Below, piece by piece: positions 34,893-43,079 of a DNA stretch of 63,299 bases (its first letter is position 1; each line of letters begins with the position of its first letter). Source of the stretch: an uncultured Clostridia bacterium (lineage in GTDB: Bacteria; Bacillota; Clostridia; Oscillospirales; Acutalibacteraceae); NCBI GenBank assembly GCA_944380875.1, contig CALWJA010000027.1, forward strand, positions 1-63,299. The letters are read 5' to 3'. The translations under genes and the position numbers were made by a program. Below the pieces are notes generated by a model that saw only the letters and a list, made by a program, of their open reading frames with translations, was not told the DNA's origin and ran no database searches.

Positions 34893-36476
34893 TCAATCTA
34901 TTTTAGAAAAAAGTATAGAGATGTCATTGGGGATAATTTTTACACCAATATCTTGTTCTTCCCATTTGTTCTTGACACCGAGCCATTCCGATACTTTTGA
35001 TGAAGAGAAAGGTAGAAAAGGATGTAGCAGAATAGCAATATTAGCAATTAGATACGTACAATTACTGATAGTGTTTATGCAATCTTCGAGATTGTTGACT
35101 CTTGTTTTCCACGGCTGTTTGGCATCATAATAGGTGTTACCGAATCGAACAACTTCAAATATTTCTCTAAGAGCCTCACGAAAGGTGCCCTTTTCTATTT
35201 TTATTCCAACGGATTTATACAACTGTCGTATTCTCTCTTTAATATCAGCATCAACAATTGCAGGATTAACTTGACAATCGAGAAACTTGACAGCAAAGGC
35301 AAGTGTGCGGTTGACCAAGTTTCCCCAAGCACCAACCAACGATGCGTTATTTTGTTTTTTAAATTCATGAAAAGAAAAGTCAGTGTCTCGATTTTCAGGT
35401 CCATTGGCAATAAAGAAGTATCGTATTGAATCTGGATTATACTCTGCAGCAAGATCCTTTGCCCAGACTGCCCAATTTTTACTGGTGGATATTTTCTTTC
35501 CCTCAAGAGTAATATATTCGCTTGAGATAATATTATCCGGCAAATGAAGACCCTCGCCATGAGCCAGTAAAAGAGATGGAAGGATAATTGTGTGAAAAGG
35601 TATATTATCCTTCCCATGCACATAGTAATGTCGACTGTTATCTCCAAAGACTTCTTTGAAATTTATGCCCCTTTCTTCGCAAAGAACAGATACCGCCGAC
35701 AAATAACCCAGTACATTTTCAGCCCAGATATAAATTCTCTTATCATCATATCCGTCCTTTGGAACTTTAATTCCCCAATCGAGATCCCGTGTAATTGCAC
35801 GGTCACGCAACCCTTCATCTATATATCTTTTTGTAAATGCAATAGCGTTTTTTCTCCAGTACGGATGTGAGTTCAGATATTCGCATAATTCATTTTTAAG
35901 CTTGGATATCAGAAGGAATAATTGGGTTGTTTTGCCGAATGTTAACACTGTTCCGCAGTTTGCGCATTTTGCATCAAGAACCGTATCTGCATCAAGAACT
36001 TCGCCACAGACGTCGCACTGATCCCCACGGGTTTCAGAACCACATGCCGGGCAAATACCCACCACCAAGCGGTCGGTTAAGACTTTTTTACAGTTCGGGC
36101 AGTAAGCTTGGTTGACTGTTCTTTCTTCGATGTATGGACCTGAGTATAGTTTTTTATGAAATTGCATAACGAAATCCTTATGTCTGGAATCAGATGTCTT
36201 GGTGTAAAAATCATATGAGAAACCTAGCTTCTCAAACACCTCACAAAATTCTTTGTGGTAATGTTCGCTAATTATTTCCGGCGTTGAATTTTCCTCTCTT
36301 GCTCGAATCGTTATAGGCGTTCCATGACAATCACTCCCGGAAACATAAAATACTTGGTCACCTTTTGATCTGAAATAACGGGCCAGCACATCACCTGGCA
36401 GAAGGGCGGCAAGGTGCCCTATGTGAAGCGAACCATTTGCATATGGCCAAGCTCCGCCAATAACAATGTTTTTCAT
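34893..36476 (-). CDS. metG: Methionyl-tRNA synthetase
   Basis: 527 residues. Class I signatures HIGH (18-21) and a KISTSK variant of KMSKS (about residue 330). The connective domain carries four CXXC pairs (CPNC, CPAC, CDVC, CANC at about 125-180), implying two zinc sites. The C-terminal tRNA-binding Trbp111 domain is absent. The gene is visibly AT-richer than its neighbours, which suggests transfer. A T-box with a Met specifier sits just upstream, so it is induced by uncharged tRNA-Met. It may be a second MetRS beside a housekeeping copy; that copy is not in this window. Confidence 0.95.
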   Translation of the reverse strand: MKNIVIGGAWPYANGSLHIGHLAALLPGDVLARYFRSKGDQVFYVSGSDCHGTPITIRAREENSTPEIISEHYHKEFCEVFEKLGFSYDFYTKTSDSRHKDFVMQFHKKLYSGPYIEERTVNQAYCPNCKKVLTDRLVVGICPACGSETRGDQCDVCGEVLDADTVLDAKCANCGTVLTFGKTTQLFLLISKLKNELCEYLNSHPYWRKNAIAFTKRYIDEGLRDRAITRDLDWGIKVPKDGYDDKRIYIWAENVLGYLSAVSVLCEERGINFKEVFGDNSRHYYVHGKDNIPFHTIILPSLLLAHGEGLHLPDNIISSEYITLEGKKISTSKNWAVWAKDLAAEYNPDSIRYFFIANGPENRDTDFSFHEFKKQNNASLVGAWGNLVNRTLAFAVKFLDCQVNPAIVDADIKERIRQLYKSVGIKIEKGTFREALREIFEVVRFGNTYYDAKQPWKTRVNNLEDCINTISNCTYLIANIAILLHPFLPFSSSKVSEWLGVKNKWEEQDIGVKIIPNDISILFSKID

Positions 36477-36534
36477 AGTTTTACCTCATTTCTTGTTGTT
36501 GTAACACTGAATTTGCCCAATTGATTCTGCAAAT

Positions 36535-36836
36535 AAAAAACGCTCTCACCCCCATACAGTAAGTACAAGGGACGAGAGCTAAAACTCACGTGTTACCACC
36601 CTATTTCACTTGTTTCTCACGATAACAAGCCTTATCAAGTTCGGATAGGAAATGATCTATCGAAACTTTATCGCTATTACGGGCGATCCCGACGTATCCT
36701 AACCCGAAGGCTCGGTACGCAGCTCGGAGACCATATTCGGCAAAATCCACTTTACCCATTCACAGCACATCCAAGGATGATGGGATTCTCTGAAAAGTTT
36801 CAATTGCTTACTCTTTCTCGTCATTGCTATTACGTT
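36535..36836 (-). promoter_or_regulatory. T-box riboswitch, Met specifier
   Basis: Reverse strand. Stem I contains AGAGA and a GAATATGG specifier loop with ATG at 36734-36732. The T-box proper AGGGTGGTAACACG is at 36602-36589. A terminator GCTCTCGTCCC...GGGGGTGAGAGC plus TTTTTT spans 36579-36535. A TATAGT -10 lies at 36848-36843. Uncharged tRNA-Met should pair with both sites and allow read-through into metG. Confidence 0.93.
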
Positions 36837-36901
36837 CAGCATACTATAAATAATTAAAAAAAGCAATATTAAAAAATTTTTATTTGATTATTTACAAGTC
36901 T

Positions 36902-36937
36902 AAAGGGAGACAACTTCCTTATGAAGTGTCTCCCTTT
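36902..36937 (-). terminator. Terminator of the dlt-like operon
   Basis: AAAGGGAGACAACTTC / GAAGTGTCTCCCTTT (one bulge), about 95 bp past the last gene on the reverse strand. The AT-rich stretch 36838-36900 next to it holds the metG promoter only. Confidence 0.6.
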
Positions 36938-37030
36938 AAAAGGTCCCTTGTTTTAATGAATCGATAGGTATTCAGAGAGGATACTGGTATGGTAGGAACC
37001 TTCAGCGATGCGTTCAGGAACGCTGTTTTA

Positions 37031-37999
37031 CTATTCGTATCCGAGAGCGTTATCCGAGGTTTTGTTGAATTGCTGTAAGGCCACGTCCCATTCTTTAAAA
37101 CGGGGATCCTCTCGGTGGTCCGGCAGAGCATACCTTTCGGAAAGATATTTTCCCACAAAATCGGTAACTTTTAAGGCTCCGTTAAAATTCAGGTGATCGC
37201 CTTTATCCCGTGTATCGTTCTTCCAATCGATGGGGATTTCTTTTCGCATGATATTCATATCCACATAAGGAATCTCCAATTCGTTGGCAATCTTTTGCAC
37301 AGTGTTGTGCCTTGGGGTGTTCCAGTTTTTTGTGCTGGGGGTGCTCACCCATATGAGCTTTGCCCCGTGGGCCCTGCAGAATGCGGAAATCTGTTCCAGA
37401 TACGATAAGTTTTTATCGGAAATAGGTTCAAGCTCCTTGGAGAAATGCATATACCCCTTGGGAGTAGTTCCGTTTTTCACTGTACTGTATACGTACCCTT
37501 TATTGTTTTGCAAATTGCTATACCATGTGAAGAAATCCAGATCCTTTTCATTCAGGGATTTCCAACGGTCGTGGTAGCGAAAAACGGGCATCAGATTAGA
37601 AACTGTAGATTCCACCATCTCTGCATAGGAAAAATTCCGGAAAAAACAGTTTGTCTCCAGAATGACAACTTTGGGAGATTGGGTTTCAAAGGTTTTTCGA
37701 AGAAACTCATGGGTGTAGTAGAGCTTTTGCCCGGGGCTTCCGCAGACATACGATGTGATCCCGTAGTCTTTCCAGAGCTTTAGAGGCATAAAAGCGCTGT
37801 AGCTCTCGCTGTCCCCTAAAAACAAAAGATCTACAGTGTTTGGGGCCTCCCCTAAAATGCCGTTTGCCCGGGGATCCTGCATGCCGTCTGCCTCACTGTT
37901 CCCTTTCGGTTTTACAATTTGGGAAGATAACAGCAAGAGGGCCAGCAATCCGCAGATAAACCCGAGACTTCGTATAGTATTTATAAAAAAACGTCTCAT
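37031..37999 (-). CDS. SGNH-hydrolase-fold, DltD-like membrane protein
   Basis: 322 residues. N-terminal membrane anchor (about 8-28), then an outer domain with GDS block FLGDSESYSAF (Ser64/Ser66), VVILETNCFF, and the C-terminal Asp268-His269 pair in GDHLNFNGA. Such proteins complete acyl transfer to cell-wall polymers next to MBOAT partners (DltD, AlgX/J). Last gene of the five-gene operon, 12 bp after the MBOAT. It is not a plain DltD: overall sequence looks distant, and it starts a separate SGNH/AlgX-like branch. Confidence 0.8.
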   Translation of the reverse strand: MRRFFINTIRSLGFICGLLALLLLSSQIVKPKGNSEADGMQDPRANGILGEAPNTVDLLFLGDSESYSAFMPLKLWKDYGITSYVCGSPGQKLYYTHEFLRKTFETQSPKVVILETNCFFRNFSYAEMVESTVSNLMPVFRYHDRWKSLNEKDLDFFTWYSNLQNNKGYVYSTVKNGTTPKGYMHFSKELEPISDKNLSYLEQISAFCRAHGAKLIWVSTPSTKNWNTPRHNTVQKIANELEIPYVDMNIMRKEIPIDWKNDTRDKGDHLNFNGALKVTDFVGKYLSERYALPDHREDPRFKEWDVALQQFNKTSDNALGYE

Positions 38000-38011
38000 A
38001 AGTATGGCTCC

Positions 38012-39646
38012 TTAGAAATTGGCGTAGATAGGATCCACCGGTATATAGCCGGGGCCGTATGCGCCGAAAATAACGATAAAGAGAATCCATGCATAGAGCA
38101 CAGCCCAGCGGAATGCGGTGTTCTTTTTGGAAAGACCTTCCCGAATCCGGATTCCCTGTTCCTTGAGGATACTTACGGTCAAAACCAGAAGAAGGGTAAT
38201 CCCTACAATGAAAAGATCAAACTGATCCATGCGGAGTTTGGAGAGAAGGTCTCCGTTCAGAGTGGTAAACCGAAAATCCGTGAGAATTTTTTGGAACATG
38301 GATAATCCTGCCCGTAGGCCTTCTGCCCGGAAAAACAGTTCGCCGATTATCACAAGGAGAGTGGTTCGTACCATTTGAAAAAAGCGATAAAGCGGCCTTT
38401 CCGGCTGAATGTGCAGTTTTTTGTGTATCCACTTTGCGGCCGGATCCAGAATGTTTCCGGAAAGAATAAGGACAAAATGATACATGCCGAAGAAAATATA
38501 GCTCCAGGCGGAACCATGCCAAAGCCCGTTGCATATCCAGACGCAGAAAAGAGCCACTGCTCCCGCCAGCAATGGACCGAAATGGTTCCCGATCTTTTTC
38601 CTGGCCGCGGATGTCATAGTTTTCATGGGCTTAGACATGGTTACAGGATAGAAAATGTAATCTTTGAACCATGCGCCCAGGGTGATATGCCAGCGTTTCC
38701 AGAATTCCGAAATAGATCTGGAAAAGAAGGGCTGTCGGAAGTTTTCAGGAAGCTTCACCCCAAATATTTCCGCTGTACCAATTACGGCATCCATGGTGCC
38801 GGAGAAATCCATATAGAGCTGGATGGTGTAGAAAACGGCGGCTATTGCCAGAATTCCGCCCTCATATTTGGCATAATTGGAGAAGACCTCTTGAATAAAT
38901 GGGTTCAGCCGGTCGGCTACAACGATTTTTTTCATGAGGCCGTAAAGGATCCTTTGAAGCCCCAGTTTCAGATTGGTAAATTGTATGGTCTTCACGTTCC
39001 ATAAGGCCTCCGCTGTTTCCCCATACCGGCAGATAGGGCCTTCCACGATCTGGGGGAAAAATCCCATAAAAAGAGCCAGGCGGAAAAGGTTGCTGTCTGC
39101 CCGGATTGTGCCGCGGTATACGTCAAAGATATACGATACGGCCTGCAGAGTGAAAAAGGATATTCCGATAGGCATGAGAAATCTCGGAACAGCCAGGTGG
39201 ATGGGAATATGGAGATGGGCCAAAAGCGTGTTTATGTTGGTAGTAAAAAACGGCGAGTATTTAAGGGTCAGAAGGACGCCTATATGCAGAATCGCCGCAA
39301 ACAGCAGGACAAGCCGCTGCTGCTTTTGATAGGTTCTTTTCAGTTCCTTGCGGTTTTCCTTTTCGGCGGCTTTTACGGCGATATCCCGTTCTTTCTGGAT
39401 CCGGTCCAGCCAGATGCCGAAATAGTGAATGGAAAGGGTGGATAAGGCGAGGTATACTACCAATTTGCCGCTGATCAGCCAGAAAAAGGTATAGCTGGCG
39501 GCCAGAAGGAAGTATTTTTTGCCTCGCCGGGGAAAAATGCTGTAAATAAGGAGGCAGAGGGGCAGGAACGCCCCCAGATACAGAAGGGAAAAATAGGAGG
39601 TCATATCGGTGCCCCTGCCTGCCAGCAGCAGGGAGGAAAGGGACAT
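38012..39646 (-). CDS. MBOAT acyltransferase, DltB/AlgI-like
   Basis: 544 residues and about 11 helices. Family motifs: MPIGISFFTLQAVSYIFDVYRG, FFPQIVEGPICRY, EFWKRWHITLGAWFKDYIFYP (His320), and catalytic His377 in CNGLWHGSAW. It moves an acyl or aminoacyl group from a cytoplasmic carrier across the membrane to an outer polymer. ATG 39646 lies 1-2 bp after the carrier-protein stop with its SD inside the carrier gene. AlgI-type enzymes O-acetylate polysaccharides; the ligase and carrier here argue for a DltB-like aminoacyl route. Confidence 0.92.
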   Translation of the reverse strand: MSLSSLLLAGRGTDMTSYFSLLYLGAFLPLCLLIYSIFPRRGKKYFLLAASYTFFWLISGKLVVYLALSTLSIHYFGIWLDRIQKERDIAVKAAEKENRKELKRTYQKQQRLVLLFAAILHIGVLLTLKYSPFFTTNINTLLAHLHIPIHLAVPRFLMPIGISFFTLQAVSYIFDVYRGTIRADSNLFRLALFMGFFPQIVEGPICRYGETAEALWNVKTIQFTNLKLGLQRILYGLMKKIVVADRLNPFIQEVFSNYAKYEGGILAIAAVFYTIQLYMDFSGTMDAVIGTAEIFGVKLPENFRQPFFSRSISEFWKRWHITLGAWFKDYIFYPVTMSKPMKTMTSAARKKIGNHFGPLLAGAVALFCVWICNGLWHGSAWSYIFFGMYHFVLILSGNILDPAAKWIHKKLHIQPERPLYRFFQMVRTTLLVIIGELFFRAEGLRAGLSMFQKILTDFRFTTLNGDLLSKLRMDQFDLFIVGITLLLVLTVSILKEQGIRIREGLSKKNTAFRWAVLYAWILFIVIFGAYGPGYIPVDPIYANF

Positions 39647-39647
39647 T

Positions 39648-39878
39648 TTATCCCTCCTCCTGCAAACGCTGGATCATGTTCCAAAGAGCCTTTGCGGAAT
39701 TAAAGTTTTCCGGCACGATTTCAACAGCCGGTATAGTGATATCGAATTCTTCTTCCAGTTCCGCAACCAGCGAAATAATGGAAAGAGAATCCAAATAGTG
39801 GCCGTCGATGAGGGTTTCACATTCCGCATAGTTTACTCCGGGCTGAATATCCTCTAAAATTGCAAGCAGTCTTTCCAT
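39648..39878 (-). CDS. Acyl/aminoacyl carrier protein, DltC-like
   Basis: 76 residues. Phosphopantetheine site Ser31 in HYLDSLSII and an acidic helix LVAELEEEFDI. Strongly acidic, like ACP and DltC. ATG 39878 begins directly after the decarboxylase stop, with its SD in the end of that gene, so the two are translationally coupled. It should carry the amino acid activated by the ligase at 41061-42581. Confidence 0.92.
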   Translation of the reverse strand: MERLLAILEDIQPGVNYAECETLIDGHYLDSLSIISLVAELEEEFDITIPAVEIVPENFNSAKALWNMIQRLQEEG

Positions 39879-39879
39879 T

Positions 39880-41061
39880 TTAAAACTTCCTTTCATAATT
39901 TGGTGTATTGAGTATAGAGGTTTCAAAGGAACCTCTTGCTTCTATTATTTCTCCGTTTTCCAGAAGAAGGTAAACGCACGGCAAATCCCGGCTGAGAAAC
40001 AGGGAAATGCCTTCTGTCATACAATAGGCCCCGGTGTTTTGGAAACACAGCATGTCCCCGATGGCGATATGGGGCAGGGGGGTCTGTTTTACCAGGATGT
40101 CGTTCATAGAACAGAGGGAGCCGCAGATATTCCACGTCTCTTCGGCTGGCTCAGTTTCCTTTCCCACAACGGAAAAATACGGCTGCTTCATAGCCATATG
40201 CTGGCCGTAATACACAAGATGGTGCATGCCTCCGTCCACAAGCAAATAATTTTGCCCTTTGTTCCGTTTCATATCCACTATGTGTGTGTAATACCTTCCG
40301 CAGGAAGCGGCAATGCTCCGGCCAAGTTCCAGTGTGATCTTCGGCCGGTTTTTCATGGCGCAGAGGGATTCCGAAAGCTCTTTGAAAAGTTCTTCTTCTT
40401 TGGATACATCTGCGGAAAAATATGTGATGGGAAACCCGGGGCCATATTCCAGTTCTTCCGCTTCATAGGCATAGCTCTCTTTTAAATGCTGGAGGAACAT
40501 ATCCAGATGTTCGATTTCCCGTCTTAGTTTTTTTGCAGAGGTTTTTTGTGTGCCGGAAAAGAACTGGATACCCAATATGTGGATATGGGGGAAGGCGTTC
40601 CGATTAGCGAGAATGCGTTCAATGTCTTCTTCGTTGATCCCGAATTGACTATCATTGGTCAGGCGGAGAAGGAGGGAAATCGGTTCCTCTTTTGGGGGAG
40701 CTTTGCAAAGCAGCTCATATTGTAATAGGGATTCTACCGTAAAGATTCCCTTAAAGCAGGGGTCTACCAGGAGGCCTTCTATAAACGAGGGCGTTTTGTA
40801 AACGCCGGAAATTACCATTTTTTCGCTTGGGATTCCCAGAAAGGCACAAATTTCCGCTTCGCCCGGGGAACAGATTTCAAAGCGTTCTACCGCATCTGTA
40901 AGTTCCCGGATCAGAAAGGTGTTGGCTTTTACGGCGTAGCATAGGGAAACAGATGAAGGAAGTTGGTTCCGCAGATACTGTATACGCTCCTTCAATAGGG
41001 ATATGTCGAAGGTATAAAAGGCGGTAATGTTTTTCAGCAATTTATCGGGGAGATTTTTCAT
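39880..41061 (-). CDS. Fold-type III PLP decarboxylase (DAP/ornithine decarboxylase family)
   Basis: 393 residues. PLP Lys45 in YAVKANTF, EICSPGE, GPGFP, ELGRSIAASCGRY, catalytic Cys317 and Asp321 in CGSLCSMND, and GAYCM. The His that normally stacks on PLP (HIGSQ region of LysA) is Phe here (FFSGTQ). The Glu after the catalytic Cys in LysA is also missing, so free diaminopimelate is an unlikely substrate. Related enzymes such as BtrK act on carrier-bound amino acids. It lies between ligase and carrier genes with 1-nt overlaps, so it very probably acts in the same pathway. Confidence 0.85.
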   Translation of the reverse strand: MKNLPDKLLKNITAFYTFDISLLKERIQYLRNQLPSSVSLCYAVKANTFLIRELTDAVERFEICSPGEAEICAFLGIPSEKMVISGVYKTPSFIEGLLVDPCFKGIFTVESLLQYELLCKAPPKEEPISLLLRLTNDSQFGINEEDIERILANRNAFPHIHILGIQFFSGTQKTSAKKLRREIEHLDMFLQHLKESYAYEAEELEYGPGFPITYFSADVSKEEELFKELSESLCAMKNRPKITLELGRSIAASCGRYYTHIVDMKRNKGQNYLLVDGGMHHLVYYGQHMAMKQPYFSVVGKETEPAEETWNICGSLCSMNDILVKQTPLPHIAIGDMLCFQNTGAYCMTEGISLFLSRDLPCVYLLLENGEIIEARGSFETSILNTPNYERKF

Positions 41062-42581
41062 TAGGCATTCCCTCCTGTTTCTTCCATTTTTTTGCGGTCA
41101 ATTTTCCCGTTTTTTGTAAGAGGCATATATGGAATTTTTCGTAGGAATCCCGGTATCATAAACACGGGAAGATTTTCTTTCAGAATGGCATGGAGCTCCT
41201 CTTTTTCAATGGTACCTACATAATAGCCTTTCAGCCTGGAATGCTTTTCATCGAAAATACAGCAGCAGCGTTCTACGCCATCCACGGATGAAACAGCGCG
41301 TTCGATTTCTTCCATTTCAATACGGTGGCCCATATACTTGATTTGGAAATCCTTCCTGCCGCTGAAGAGCAGATCGCCGTTTTCATCGTAATGGGCAAGA
41401 TCACCTGTGCGGTAAATGGTTTCCGGATAACAGAGATTCAGAGGATTCTGCACAAAGTGCCGGGCGTTTTGTTCGGGAGAATGGTAATAGCCCAGCGCCA
41501 ATGCAGTCCCACGCACACAGATTTCCCCGATGCTTTGGGTATCCCGGGGGCTGATACGGCATCCTTCCTCATGCAGCAGAAAAACGTCTTCGTTGGGGAA
41601 CGGCTTTCCGATTGGAATGGCCTTGGAGTAGTCCCTGTTTTCTTTTAGAATATGATAGGTGCAGTTGCAGGTTATTTCTGTGGGGCCATACAGATTGACG
41701 AATGTAGCATGGGGCAGATGCTTTTTCCAGCTTTGCAGGTGTTTATAGGGCATCACTTCTCCGCTGAATAGAATTTTTTCTATGGTGTGGGGCGTTTTAT
41801 AATCCAGGCCGTGAAAAGTGCTTATCAGGCATAAAGCGGATACAGCCCAGATCATGGTTGTAATTCTGTGTTCGCAGAGAAAATCAATCAATTCCACCGG
41901 CGCAGAAAACAGCCTTCGGGGAACAATTACCAACGTCGCGCCCGTTTTCATAGCTGAATAAATATCCTTCACTGAAACATCAAAATCGAAAGGAGCCTGG
42001 TTGGCAATCCGATCCGCGGAAGTAATATGGAAAAGTTCTGTAAAACAGCCGATAAAATCCAGAACGCTGCGGTGGCTTACCACAATTCCTTTAGGGGTTC
42101 CCGTAGAGCCGGAGGTAAAATTCACATAAAGAGGATCCGTATCAATAGCGCAGCTTCGGACCTTTTCAAGAGCTTCCTCATTTATAGGAGCGGATAGAAG
42201 CGTATCCATAGGGATGATCTCTGTTTCCGGAAAGTTTTCATTGGCAGAATCCAGCAGTTCCCGGCTGGTTATAACAATCGGGGCCTGCAGAACAGACTGA
42301 ATTTGCTGGATCCGATTTTTGGGAAGTTCCGGGCTGACTAGAGAATAGAAGCCCCCTGCGTAGACAGCACCGAAAAAAGCGCAGAGTGTATCCGCCCCTT
42401 TTTCCATATAAATGAGGACAGGGTTTCCCTTTTGGATCCTGCCGGTAAGGAAGCTTCCGGCACGCCTGCTGTATTCGGCCAATTCCCCATATGTGTATGT
42501 CCGGTTTTCATCTATGACAGCTTCTTTCAGGGGATATTTTTTTGCGCTGTCTTCCAAATAAGCTAAAACAGTATAGAACAT
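41061..42581 (-). CDS. Amino-acid adenylating ligase, DltA/NRPS A-domain-like
   Basis: 506 residues. AMP-binding core TSGSTGTPKG (156-165), FDVSVKD (200-206) with the Asp that binds the amino group in NRPS and DltA domains, LYGPTEITCNCT, YRTGDLAHYDENGDLLFSGRKDFQIKYMGHRIEMEEIE, and the C-terminal lysine in LTKNGKIDRKK. It activates an amino acid as adenylate and loads the carrier protein. ATG 42581 is preferred over an upstream frame extension with no RBS. First gene of the operon; its stop overlaps the decarboxylase start (TAATG). Substrate unknown. Confidence 0.9.
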   Translation of the reverse strand: MFYTVLAYLEDSAKKYPLKEAVIDENRTYTYGELAEYSRRAGSFLTGRIQKGNPVLIYMEKGADTLCAFFGAVYAGGFYSLVSPELPKNRIQQIQSVLQAPIVITSRELLDSANENFPETEIIPMDTLLSAPINEEALEKVRSCAIDTDPLYVNFTSGSTGTPKGIVVSHRSVLDFIGCFTELFHITSADRIANQAPFDFDVSVKDIYSAMKTGATLVIVPRRLFSAPVELIDFLCEHRITTMIWAVSALCLISTFHGLDYKTPHTIEKILFSGEVMPYKHLQSWKKHLPHATFVNLYGPTEITCNCTYHILKENRDYSKAIPIGKPFPNEDVFLLHEEGCRISPRDTQSIGEICVRGTALALGYYHSPEQNARHFVQNPLNLCYPETIYRTGDLAHYDENGDLLFSGRKDFQIKYMGHRIEMEEIERAVSSVDGVERCCCIFDEKHSRLKGYYVGTIEKEELHAILKENLPVFMIPGFLRKIPYMPLTKNGKIDRKKMEETGGNA

Positions 42582-42944
42582 AATTGATTCCCTTATCCTT
42601 TTTATTTTGATAGAGTGTGGTGCATGATGCATAAGGCATGTTTTGAGCAGATATGGCGGCACCATCTCCCTTCCCAAAGAGCGGTAACGGTTTCAGGATC
42701 CTGCGCCCGTTTTATTAGCGGACATCCATTAGACAACGCAGAAGACCATAAAGTTTTCAGGATTACAGAACTGTAATGGTTGTATCGATATTTGTAAGAA
42801 TTTTTAGATGTCTGTATTTTTGCATGTATCTGTCTGCGGCTTAAAAATATAGAAATAATAAATGTAAAAGGTATTCTATTGGTATAGAACAAAATGTTTT
42901 TTGTTTTTCTTTTGCGAAATTATGGAAACAGCCTGTTTTTTTGG
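42582..42944. other. Divergent region between dlt-like operon and GH31
   Basis: 363 bp, AT-rich in its middle. No gene seen. The promoter of the dlt-like operon must lie here on the reverse strand, but I find no clear match to consensus. Confidence 0.4.
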
Positions 42945-42973
42945 TTGACATCCCGGCAGCTTATGTTTTATAT
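42945..42973 (+). promoter_or_regulatory. Promoter of the GH31 gene
   Basis: TTGACA, 17-bp spacer, TTATAT. Downstream, AAAGGGAATCCCTTT (43015-43029) is a perfect short palindrome in the leader and a possible operator. Confidence 0.7.
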
Positions 42974-43079
42974 TTACAAATAGGATTCCTTGTCTGCGTG
43001 AAGTCTCCTGCGAAAAAGGGAATCCCTTTATATGAAAATATGTATTATGTATGAAAGAAGAAAGGGAGGATACCTGCCT

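Noticed and set aside
38375-39004. 209-codon forward frame inside the MBOAT gene
   Set aside because: Antisense shadow without RBS or domain.
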